Positions 21,911 to 32,061 of a stretch of DNA of 64,000 nucleotides are shown here, one piece after another (the first letter of the stretch is position 1; the number at the start of each line of letters is the position of its first letter). The DNA is from Primula veris. Its lineage: Eukaryota; Streptophyta; Magnoliopsida; Ericales; Primulaceae. The stretch is from positions 20,457,342-20,521,341 of the forward strand of contig OY821745.1 in the NCBI GenBank assembly GCA_963682055.1. The letters run 5' to 3'. The notes under the pieces are model-generated. The model worked only from the letters and a program-made list of their open reading frames with translations, made no database searches and was not told where the DNA came from. A program made the translations under genes and the position numbers.

Positions 21911-21920
21911 CCTATAAAAG
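21911..21920 (+). promoter_or_regulatory. TATA box of the element A 5' LTR
   Basis: CCTATAAAAGG context (TATAAAAG), the same in all four A/B LTRs. Transcription would be expected to start about 30 bp downstream, near CATCCCCCTCTCATTTCAGT. This gives a long R region containing the CAGTCC repeats. Confidence 0.75.
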
Positions 21921-22329
21921 GCAGCCATCCCCCTCTCATTTCAGTACACCATCAAACACACAACTCACAGCATAAGCATACACTTAGTGAGAGAGAACCG
22001 CACCACCAACAGCTCGACCTGTGGTTCGGTGCCGGTTTCCATACGAGCCACTCTGAGATAGAAGTTGTACCTTGGGAACAAAGTCCCGAAACCAGAAACC
22101 TTTAAAGGTGGTTCGGGAAATATTGTTTAAGGGAAACTGCTCAGCAGTTGCCTCTTCTTTTAATTTCTGTTATTTACTTTTCAGTCCTTTATTATTCTGT
22201 CCATTTAATTTCAGTACTGTTTCCCTTTTGTATTTTTCTTTCCAGTACCTTTAGTTTCTGTAATTTACATTTCAGTCTTTCCTATTCTGTAATTTACTTT
22301 CCTGTAATTTAATTTCCAGTATTTACATA

Positions 22330-22680
22330 ACAGTCCGAGCAGTTTATTTAATAACAGTCCGGGCAGTTTTTTATTCGTTAAAACCAGTCCAGTTTGTTTT
22401 ATTTACAAAACCAGTCCGGCAGTTTTTTATTTGTTAAAACCAGTCCGGCAGTTTGTTTAAAACCAGTCCGGCAGTTTTTTTATTTGTTAAAACAGTCCGG
22501 CAGTTTGTTTAAAACAGTCCGGCAGTTTCTTTTTTGTTAAAACAGTCCGGCAGTTTGTTTTATTTACAAAACAGTCCGGCAGTTTTTTATTTGTTGAAAA
22601 CAGTCCGGCAGTTTTTTGTTATTTCCAAAACAGTCCGGCAGTTTGGTTATTTGCGAAACCAGTCCAGCAGTTTAATTTAA
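22330..22680 (+). repeat. CAGTCCGGCAGTTT tandem array (A, 5' LTR)
   Basis: Thirteen imperfect units AAC(C)AGTCCGGCAGTTT, separated by T-rich spacers of alternating length such as TTTATTTGTTAAA and GTTTAA. The element B LTRs have eleven. The block lies between the inferred transcription start and the AATAAA, so it would be in the RNA leader and the 3' end. Confidence 0.9.
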
Positions 22681-22810
22681 TTCTGTACGAGTCAGGAATT
22701 GTAATTCATATTCCAATTGTGAGAAATAAATTGTTATTTCCATTGCGTTCCTGTCTTCTTTATTTATTGTCCTTTACTTTATCGTATTCGAAATAGTACC
22801 AAAACCAACA

Positions 22811-23158
22811 ATCTTAAACAATATTATTATTTGGTTTTACTATTTTCGAATAGAAAAGGACTTTTGTTTTTGTTTTTATTGTTGTTGACGTCTCGGTTTT
22901 ATTCTTGCAAAAATCATTGCTAGTTTACTAGAAATTGAAATTTGCAAATAGAATAAAATCCGAATTGGTTTTAATCTTTTAATTCTAGAATATAATAAAG
23001 AATTCTTAGTGAAATCAAAAGTGATTTGATTTTCACGCTAGAATATCTTTTGTTGTTTTTATTCTTTTGAAGCAATCTAATTAAGTTATAATTAGTATTT
23101 GCGATAAAGAATTTAGTTTTCTTGCGAGAAACTAAACGGTTTTATATTGTCATTTCAG
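22811..23158 (+). other. Leader of element A between LTR and gag
   Basis: 348 bp, AT-rich. The expected tRNA-iMet complement (TGGTATCAGAGC) is not found after the LTR, which is followed by ATCTTAAACAATATT; the primer is unknown. The leader ends TTATATTGTCATTTCAG directly before the ATG, a good 3' splice site in appearance. Element B has the same end. Confidence 0.6.
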
Positions 23159-24292
23159 ATGACTAATGAGGATCAAATACCCACCGTTTCTTCGGAAAAC
23201 GTGCAGGGCGCACTTGTGATTGGCAGTAGCCATAACAATGCGAGCGCTGCGAGTGGGGGGGCTCAGGCTCAAGCTGAGGCCGAAGCTGCTGCGGCAAAGG
23301 CTGCGGCCGACGCCGCTGCGGCAGAGGCCGATGCTATGGCTGCGGCTGCGGCCGCAGCACAGGCTGCTGCTAAGGCTGCGGCCAAGGCAGCGCTTGTAGC
23401 TGCGGCCAGGGCAAAGGGCAAGGCTCCGGCAACGCCGGCGATGCCAATGTTGCCAACCTCTCAACTGGAGAGACCGGAAAAGTTTAGGGGCAACAACTTC
23501 AAACGTTGGCAGCAAAAGATGCTGTTTTATTTAACTGCCCTTAATCTGACCCGGTTTCTTAAGGAGTCTGCACCCGTCCTAAGCGAGGACGATGAGGACG
23601 TGCAGACGGTTTCGGCGGTGGAAGCGTGGAAACACGGTGACTACCTATGCCGGAACTACATCCTGTGTGCTCTGGATGACACTCTCTTCAGTGTATTCGA
23701 GCCCAAGGCTTCTGCAAAGGAGCTTTGGGAGTCTCTCGAACGAAAGTACAAAGTGAATAACGCTGGCGCAAAGAAATTTGTCGTCACGGACTTTCACGAG
23801 TACATGATGACTGATGGGAAGAGTGTTATCGAGCAGGTTGAGGAACTCCAACTCATATACCATAGGCTTGAGGTTGAAGGGCTAGTTATCAACGAACCTT
23901 TCCAAGTGGCATTAATGATTGAGAAACTGCCACCTTCTTGGAAAGAGTTTCAAAACTACCTGAAACACAAGCGAAAGGCTATGACCTTGGAGGGACTCAT
24001 TGAGAGGCTCAATGTTGAGCAAAGCAACCGCCGATCCGGAAGGAAAGGCGGTGGCGGAGCAGGCAACGCGGTTGCCAAGGCCCATGTGGTTGAGGACGCT
24101 GTGTCTAAGCGGAAACGCTTTGACAGCGGAGTCGGTGCCTCTCTCAAGAAGAAATTCATGGGAGACTGCTTTGTGTGCAACAAACCGGGCCATCGTGCCG
24201 CGGATTGTAAGATGCGCACCGACAAGCCCAAACCCCCCCCCAAAGAGGAAGTTCCAAGGGAAAGGGAGGAAGAGGGCACCTGCTCAAGCTAA
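23159..24292 (+). pseudogene. Element A gag, cut off by a frameshift
   Basis: The first ATG is at 23,159; an upstream TTG four codons earlier would not serve as a plant start. Residues about 29-92 are alanine-rich ([24 protein letters not shown]), followed by a copia Gag core ([16 protein letters not shown]...LWESLERKY) and a CCHC knuckle [15 protein letters not shown]. Nine Cs at 24,233-24,241, where element B has eight, shift the frame and the product ends at 24,290-24,292. Gag coats the RNA; protease and polymerase would be lost from this frame. It could be a real mutation or a homopolymer sequencing error. Confidence 0.85.
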
Positions 24293-27200
24293 TGTGGCTG
24301 AGGGAGGAGATGATGCTGGACAGGACTATATGCACCTGAGTGCTGTGGTCTCGGAAGTGAACCTGGTGGGGAGCAACCCAAAGGAATGGTGGCTAGACAC
24401 AGGCGCCACTAGTCACATCTGTGCCAGCAAATGGATGTTCAAGACCTATACGGCCGTGGACAATGAGAGCTGCTTCATGGGGAACTCGGCTACTTCCAGG
24501 GTGGAAGGAAAAGGAACCGTGCTGCTGAAGATGACATCGGGAAAGGAGCTCACACTGAATGGCGTGCTCCATGTGCCGGAAATTCGCAAGAATCTGGTTT
24601 CCGGGTCCGTGATGGTGAACAAAGGATTTAAACTTGTATTTGAATCTGCTAAAATTGTAATCACTTTAAACGGAATGTATGTAGGCCGTGGATATATGAC
24701 CAACGACATGTTTAAATTAAATGTTGGTACTCCGGCTCCTAAAGCCGAGTCTGCTATTGTGGGTACTAAGGCTGAGGCCAGTACCAAGAATAATGTAACC
24801 GTTAATGTTGCCCAAGTGGCTAATAAAACTTCGTTTGCTTATTCTTGCGATTCATTTAATTTATGGCATGGTAGATTAGGTCATGTGAATGCTAATTCTA
24901 TGAAGAAATTAATATCACTGAATCTACTACCTAATTTTGTTTTTGATAAACAACATAAATGTGAGATTTGTGTTGAAGCAAAATTAACTAAGTCTTCGTA
25001 TCAACATATTGAACGAAGTACTGAACCTCTCGGTCTAATACATACGGATGTATGCGACTTAAAGTTTATACAAACGCGAGGAGGGAAAAAGTATTTCATC
25101 ACGTTTATAGATGATTGTACTAGATACTGCTATGTCTACTTAATGAGAAGTAAAGACGAAGCGGTAGAGAAATTTGCTCTTTATAAGACCGAAGTAGAGA
25201 ATCAACTCAATAAAAAGATTAAAATGTTGAGGAGTGATAGAGGCGGTGAATACGAAGCACCGTTTGCGCAGATATGCGCAGAAAATGGCATTATACATCA
25301 AACGACAGCCCCATACTCTCCGGAGCAGAATGGGGTTGCCGAGCGTAAGAATAGGACGCTCAAGGAAATGATGAATGCTATGTTAATAAGTTCTGGGTTA
25401 CCCCAGAACATGTGGGGGGAAGCGCTGCTTTCCGCCAACTATGTATTGAACAAGCTACCACATAAGAAACGTGATAAACCACCTTATGAACTATGGAAAG
25501 GCCATAGGCCGAGCTATAAATTCTTAAGGGTTTGGGGTTGTCTCGCGAAGGTCCTTGTCTCGCTTCCTAAAAGAACGAGAATAGGGCCAAAGACGGTAGA
25601 CTGTGTGTTCATAGGATATGCACAAAACAGTAGTGCTTATCGTTTTCTCGTGCACAAGTCGGATAATCCCGATGTGCATGCAGATACTATCATCGAAGCT
25701 CGAGAAGCTTCTTTCTTCGAGAAGATCTTTCCCCGCAAGTCTTCCGTAACTGTAGAGACTGAGGAGTCAAACAGTGAGGAAAATGTGGGGGCAAGTGAAC
25801 CGTTGGAGGAAGAAGAAGAAGAGCCTCGGCGTAGTAAAAGGGCTAGAAAGGAAACGACTTTCGGTCCAGATTTTGTAACCTTCATGATAGAAGGCGAACC
25901 GGCGACATTCAAACAAGCAATGTCATCCCCGGAAGCCCAATATTGGGAGGAAGCGATCAACAATGAGGTTGAATCGATATTACAAAATCACACTTGGGAA
26001 CTAGTGGATCTACCACCCGGGTGTAAGCCACTAGGACACAAGTGGATCTTCAAGAGGAAGAGAAAGCTCGATGGAACAATCGAGAAATACAAGGCTAGGC
26101 TTGTAGTGAAAGGTTTTAGACAAACCGAAGGTGTCGACTATTTCGACACCTATGCTCCGGTCTCCAGGAAGACGTCAATCCGGATAGTCATTGCTCTCGC
26201 AGCACTGTTCGATCTGGAAATACATCAAATGGATGTAAAAACGGCGTTCTTGAATGGTGAGTTGGAAGAGGAAATTTACATGGAACAACCGGAAGGGTTT
26301 GTGGTTCCAGGTAAAGCTCACAAGGTGTGTAAACTTGTGAAGTCCTTGTATGGACTTAAACAAGCACCTAAACAATGGCACGAAAAATTTGATAGAGTGA
26401 TGCTATCAAACGGTTTTCGGATAAACGAATGTGACAAATGCGTCTACGTAAAAGGAAACGAAAAGGACTACGTGGTAGTCTGCCTCTACGTAGATGACAT
26501 GATTATAATAGGGAGTATTGATAACATCAACTCCACTAAGAAAATGTTGTCACAAAAATTCGAGATGAAAGACTTGGGTGTCGCTGATGTTATACTTGGT
26601 ATGAAAATTACCAAGACATCAGACGGATATGCGCTATCTCAAACTCACTATGTCAGGCAGATGCTTGACAAATTTGATAAAGATAGTAGAGCTACATCCA
26701 GAACTCCGATAGAGATCTCAACCACCCTGAAAAAGAACTTTGGGGAGAGTGTGAGACAATTGGAGTATTCTCGAATAATAGGCAGTCTGATGTACGTCAT
26801 GAACTGTACTAGACCAGACATAGCCAACTCAGTGAGTAGACTGAGTAGGTACACCAGTAATCCCAATGAGGAACACTGGAAGGCCATCATGAGACTTCTC
26901 AGATACATGAGATACACAGCAGACCGAGGGTTGCATTATACCAGATATCCAGCTGTACTGGAAGGGTATTCTGATGCAAACTGGATCTCGGATTCCAACA
27001 GTACACGATCCACTAGCGGATATGTGTTCGTGATGGGAGGAGCAGCTGTCTCATGGAGATCATCCAAGCAGACGTGCATAGCTAGATCAACTATGGAATC
27101 TGAGTTCATAGCGTTGGATCTAGCAACAGAAGAGGCTGATTGGCTGAGAAGCTTTCTGGAAGGAATTCCAATGTGGCCGAAACCTGTCCCAGCAATAAGC

Positions 27201-27539
27201 ATGCACTGCGATAGTCAGTCGGCTATTGGACGGGCGCAGGATCATATGTATAATGGAAAGTCCCGACATATTCGTCGGAGACATAAATCCGTAAGAGAAT
27301 TGTTAGCTAACGGTGTGGTGTCCTTAGATTTTGTGAGATCTAAAGACAATATAGCGGATCCATTTACAAAAGGCTTGACTCAGGTAGGAGTTGAAGTTTC
27401 ATCGAGGGGAATGGGGTTGAAGCCCATTAAACTGGAAACCTCCTCAGAGGCAACCCAACCCGAACTGGATTCTCCAGCGTCGGGTTCAACGGGAAAACCG
27501 AACTGTGGGGGTGACCGAACAAAGCACTCGGGAACTTAA
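24242..27539 (+). pseudogene. Element A pol (protease, integrase, RT, RNase H), out of frame with gag
   Basis: The frame is open to a TAA at 27,537-27,539. Visible: protease [15 protein letters not shown]-pre-integrase [11 protein letters not shown]; integrase [16 protein letters not shown] and [31 protein letters not shown] and YVDDMII; RNase [12 protein letters not shown] and [13 protein letters not shown]. All active-site residues are present and I see no internal stop, so the only break is the extra C in the gag part. It differs from element B by a few residues (for example NDMFK/NGMFK and FDLEIHQ/FDLKIHQ). It could be mobilised in trans. Confidence 0.85.
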
Positions 27540-28016
27540 GTTCCCAGCCCATTTCTAGGATGAAAGAGTGATAGACCTAGACCATCTTAAGGGTGAGCAT
27601 GAGGCTCTTAATGAAAACAAGTATCTCGAAGGTCGAGAGGGGTGAGTCAGGACACCCTTGACTTGAAATCACCTATGACGAGTGTGTATGGCCGATACTA
27701 TGTGATGAGCCATGGGCTAAATCACTAGAGCACTCGGTTGAACTTTGCCAAGGCAGTCCACGGCCAAATATGGACAACAACCAAAGGGCTTAGTAAGTGG
27801 TGTAGAGGGGACACTGTGTGCGTATTACCCTGGTATGCACAAACGCTAAAGGGTTCAAGGCTTAAAGGCTACCCAATAGTAGCATATCAGATTTTACGTC
27901 ACTACGGCAGGTTCAAGGCGCGCGCTACCTGTCCTTATGCAGTGAACTCTTGCGGTTTTCTCTCGTATGCATTTAGGAGCATTTTATTTTCAGCCAATTG
28001 CATTCATGTGGGGGAT
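27540..28016 (+). other. 3' untranslated region and polypurine tract of element A
   Basis: About 475 bp after pol, nearly identical in element B. It ends CATGTGGGGGAT (28,005-28,016), the polypurine tract that primes plus-strand DNA, directly before TGTTGG of the LTR. A small frame at 27,738-28,034 is conserved in B but crosses the tract into the LTR and has no motif, so I do not call it a gene. Confidence 0.8.
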
Positions 28017-29690
28017 TGTTGGAAAAACATGTGAAAACATGGGTGTTTCCGAATGGTCACTGGACCAACTTCGAGTCATTATTTCGTGTAACAGCGCTGA
28101 GTTGTTTATACCGTACTCAACGTGGTTGAGTAGCCCGTGTGACGAGCTTCGTAACGGTATATCACATGACCTATTCGGAGAATGGGTGTGAATACAAAGT
28201 GGCTTCAAAGTTGGTACCTCGGAAGCTCAAATCTGGAAAAAATCTGGAAAAAACCGAAATGGTTAATGAGAAAACCATTTTGATTAATCCCATATTGGAA
28301 GATTAAGAGTTAATCTTACAATATATATACCTTACCAACCCATGTAGTTATTAAACTAACATGTCCACATACACCTAAGAGTATTAGTGTGTACCACACA
28401 CGCGCGCTCGCTCGTGTCTCGTGTCTCGGGTCTCGGGTCTCGGGTCTCGGGCTCGGGCACGGGCACGGGCACGGGCACGGGCGTGGGCGTGGGCGTGGGC
28501 GTGGGCTTGGGCTTGGGCTTGGGCTTGGGCTTGGGATTTGGGATTTGTGATTTGGGATTTGGGATTTGGGATTTGGGATTTGGGGAATGTCTCGGGTCTT
28601 GGGTCTTGGGTCCAAACCCGAATAGGGAGTTTTGTATAAAATACAAAAGGAGTCCCTAGAGTTTCCAGCAAGAGAAAACGTCAGCAATGAATGAGAGTAA
28701 ATGCTGCGGTTTCAGAATTGATTGAGCGGATTCTGAGGGTGTAACTCCCAGAATTAAAGACCAACATTTATGGTTGCGGTTTCAGTAGAGCCTATAAAAG
28801 GCAGCCATCCCCCTCTCATTTCAGTACACCATCAAACACACAACTCACAGCATAAGCATACACTTAGTGAGAGAGAACCGCACCACCAACAGCTCGACCT
28901 GTGGTTCGGTGCCGGTTTCCATACGAGCCACTCTGAGATAGAAGTTGTACCTTGGGAACAAAGTCCCGAAACCAGAAACCTTTAAAGGTGGTTCGGGAAA
29001 TATTGTTTAAGGGAAACTGCTCAGCAGTTGCCTCTTCTTTTAATTTTTGTTATTTACTTTTCAGTCCTTTATTATTCTGTCCATTTAATTTCAGTACTGT
29101 TTCCCTTTTGTATTTTTCTTTCCAGTACCTTTAGTTTCTGTAATTTACATTTCAGTCTTTCCTATTCTGTAATTTACTTTCCTGTAATTTAATTTCCAGT
29201 ATTTACATAACAGTCCGAGCAGTTTATTTAATAACAGTCCGGGCAGTTTTTTATTCGTTAAAACCAGTCCAGTTTGTTTTATTTACAAAACCAGTCCGGC
29301 AGTTTTTTATTTGTTAAAACCAGTCCGGCAGTTTGTTTAAAACCAGTCCGGCAGTTTTTTTATTTGTTAAAACAGTCCGGCAGTTTGTTTAAAACAGTCC
29401 GGCAGTTTCTTTTTTGTTAAAACAGTCCGGCAGTTTGTTTTATTTACAAAACAGTCCGGCAGTTTTTTATTTGTTGAAAACAGTCCGGCAGTTTTTTGTT
29501 ATTTCCAAAACAGTCCGGCAGTTTGGTTATTTGCGAAACCAGTCCAGCAGTTTAATTTAATTCTGTACGAGTCAGGAATTGTAATTCATATTCCAATTGT
29601 GAGAAATAAATTGTTATTTCCATTGCGTTCCTGTCTTCTTTATTTATTGTCCTTTACTTTATCGTATTCGAAATAGTACCAAATCCAACA
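28017..29690 (+). repeat. 3' LTR of element A (1,674 bp)
   Basis: Same layout as the 5' LTR: hexamer array 28,415-28,617 (here 4 GTGGGC and 5 TTGGGC units), TATAAAAG at 28,793-28,800, and CAGTCC array 29,210-29,560. Outside the hexamers I noticed only scattered changes (for example TTTCTGTT versus TTTTTGTT). It ends CCAACA, followed by TATCA. Confidence 0.95.
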
Positions 29691-29699
29691 TATCAATCC

Positions 29700-30570
29700 C
29701 TGTTTTTTTTTAAATACCGTCTAACTTTATCCAATGATTTCCGTTATTCATAATGTTAAACCTTCTCAATGAATGAATGGTATTAAGCCGAAATAGCTTG
29801 GGGCGCATGCCATCTCATTTTACTCGCAGTAGTTTTAGAATATATATCCGTTGCAATCTCGGTCATAAGGGCAAAAATAAATAATTGCTCGTTGTTTCCC
29901 ATTCTCGTTAAATCATATATGGTGCACATGTTGCAGTCCATTCTTTGACTATCTGCACCTCAAATAAATCATTCAATATTGTTTACATACATCGATCTTC
30001 TCCATTGCGAGTCATAAACCATGTATTAATTTTTGGTATGGTAAAAGTTACCGGGGAATGTGTGAACGATCTTCAAGTAATAATATCTTATATGCTCCAA
30101 TATATCTCCCATAAGATGTTGTTAACGAATATGTATCCACCTTTATTTTCATCGTAATGGTCATCATGTCGAACATTGAGTGCTTTGAACCCCTGTATAA
30201 TAGTTGCACAATGGCCTTCATCATATCATAAAATCCTTGTGTGCAGGTTTAGGTGCTTCTTGATAGTATTTAAAGTTAGGCCCAGCAACATCACTAATCA
30301 TTGTTTGATAACGGATCTTTTGTCTCTTGTTCATCCCGTGTATATTGTGGTTTGAATGTGTCGTGAGCATAGCCTCATAGGTTTCCTTCATGTCCACTTC
30401 ATAATTCTTAGGCATATAGTCCAATGTTTCTTCGTTTGGACGGACATTCCTAGAAAATCCACCATACCCATGATCATTAGTCCATGGTTCCCCGTGTCGA
30501 TAATAAGTAGCATACTTAGTTAGTGGAACTCAACTTCACTACCATGAAGAAACCGAGTATTTCGGCACTT
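29700..30570 (-). pseudogene. CACTA (En/Spm) TNP2-like transposase relic
   Basis: On the minus strand, from right to left, a stretch near 30,510-30,480 reads YYRHGEPW, like the HGE motif of the transposase-associated domain. Then comes an open frame 30,424-30,221 with NHNIHGMNKRQKIRYQTMI, GPNFKYYQEAPKPA. About 250 codons further on, near 29,800, is FALMTEIATDIYSKTTASKM followed by RWHAP, resembling the TASKMRWH motif just before the TNP2 domain. Order and spacing fit CACTA transposases. Stops and frame changes break it and the copia insertion truncates it. The assignment rests on short motifs from memory. Confidence 0.45.
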
Positions 30571-30855
30571 TTTTTTACTACATGGATACCTAATCATATT
30601 TTCATTCAGACATCACTCGTTATTCATCGCAAACTTAAACAAAGAAACACCAATGTGAAAATATTCTAATAGACAACGATTATAATCTAAGCGGGCATAC
30701 ATTCACTCTCTAAGTTTATTACTCATTAATTTAATCATGTAGATATAAATTACTTAAATCTAAGTCATTTTATGAATTATAACCATAATTAGCTAAACAA
30801 GTAAACCAACCTTAAACTATGTAAAAGAAAGAAAAGAACCAAACATATTTAAGTA
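30571..30855. other. Non-coding, nothing assigned
   Basis: AT-rich sequence to the right of the CACTA-like relic. It may include the relic's 5' end, but no CACTA terminus could be recognised. Confidence 0.4.
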
Positions 30856-32061
30856 AGGGGAAAAAAAGATTTAGTACCATGCTATCAACTTTATACAAGA
30901 AAACACAAAAAACTAAATCTTGTTTAAGAATTGATACAATTTAAACTTGATGTTACTATAATACCCTTAAAAGTAAAAATCTCTCAACCTTAATTAACTT
31001 CCCACACATACTTATCTCATATTAAGATTACATTATCCTTAAATATCTATTATTTTGAAAATCTATCCTATTTTCCTCCTATCTTGATTGTTTCTTTACA
31101 AAAAAATGGTCAAAAGATGGAAAAAAACATAAACGAGATAGCATCTTACAGCATCCTTATAAATAATCATTTGAATATTATATACTCCCCATAAAAAAAT
31201 CATTGAATATTATATACTCAAAATACATATAGCTCCAAATAGCATCAAAAAAAATAAAAAATCAATGTGCTATTCAAATAGCATAAAAAAAATCAATGTA
31301 CAAGATAGCTTCAAAACTATAAAAATATAAAACTCAAAAAAGTAATTACAAAATTAAAATGCAAAAAATCAATAAGTAAAAAAACATCTAGATAAATATC
31401 ACAAAACTATCAACATATAAGTGTAAAAAATGAGAACATCAATTTTAAAATATAAGACAACATCATAGAGTATCGACCCAAGTCTACAAAAATTGTATAA
31501 AAATTATAAAACTAAAGAATCAAAGAGCAACAATCTCAAATCACACAACGAATAGAAAGTGAGCGGGAGGGAGGCATAGCATCACCGTATTAAAAGTGAG
31601 CAACTCGTAGCATCAGATAGCATACTCGTACTATCACATAGCATCAATGGAAAATTTGATTTAGTGATCTCGGACTCGTAAGCTTTTCAAAATAGGAAAA
31701 AGGCTAATATAAAAAGTTGAAAATCTTACTTATTGCAAAATACATGATAGTAATTGGTGTTATATATCTTTTGTATACATATATAACTTTTATCCACGAA
31801 GAAAAAATGGAAGACAGACGGGAGAACAAGAGAAAAAAGATAGATATGTGTTAATATTTTTTTTAAGTTGAAAAGGAAGTAATAAGATATGGTTTCTAAT
31901 TATTTGGTAAAATGGTTAGTGCAATTAAGAAGGGAAAAGAGAGGAACGGGGTAAAATAGGTAGTGAAAAAGACAAGTGTACTAAATGATAATAAAGGTTT
32001 TAGGGCTTTTTTTCAATAATTAAATCGTTAGTTTTGTACTAAAAATGATGATTTTCCCTTT
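30856..32061. mobile_element. Possible non-autonomous TIR element
   Basis: The left end GGGGAAAAAAAGATTTAGTA and the reversed right end AAAGGGAAAATCATCATTTT then TAGTACAAAACTAA look like imperfect inverted ends. Inside, TAGCATC or ATAGCAT recurs at least eight times between 31,140 and 31,650. No target duplication and no coding sequence were found, so this is tentative. Confidence 0.35.

Larger units (their letters stand above)
21080..22810 (+). repeat. 5' LTR of element A (1,731 bp)
   Basis: TG...CA ends as TGTTGG...CCAACA. In order: unique U3, GTGTGTACCACACACGCGC, a G-rich hexamer array (21,484-21,735), TATA box (21,913-21,919), the transcribed part with 13 CAGTCC-GCAGTTT units (22,330-22,680), and an AATAAA at 22,725-22,730. 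It is 57 bp longer than the 3' LTR, mainly because of hexamer number. Confidence 0.95.
21080..29690 (+). mobile_element. Ty1/copia retrotransposon A, full length
   Basis: An 8.6-kb element with 5-bp duplications TATCA (21,075-21,079 and 29,691-29,695), LTRs starting TGTTGG and ending CCAACA, a polypurine tract GTGGGGGAT before the 3' LTR, and gag-protease-integrase-RT-RNase H in copia order. The two LTRs are nearly identical outside a hexamer array, so insertion is recent. The coding region is split by one extra C. Element B (45,729-54,210) is a close relative. Confidence 0.95.

Noticed and set aside
22330..22680. CRISPR-like look of regularly repeated CAGTCCGGCAGTTT units
   Set aside because: Spacers are low-complexity T/A runs, not unique sequences. 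The array lies within a retrotransposon LTR of a plant and varies in number with the element.
23147..23158. Upstream start giving an extra MSFQ on Gag (also 47,702)
   Set aside because: The codon is TTG. The first ATG, at 23,159 and 47,714, is the plausible plant start, and the four codons look like a splice-acceptor context.
23150..23515. 121-codon minus-strand frame over the Ala-rich Gag start (also 47,705-48,070)
   Set aside because: It is the reverse complement of GC-rich Ala codons (Arg/Ser/Leu-rich) and lies wholly inside gag. It is a shadow frame.
27738..28034. 98-codon frame after pol in A (and 52,292-52,588 in B)
   Set aside because: It crosses the polypurine tract into the LTR, has no motif, and its conservation follows from the recent origin of both copies.
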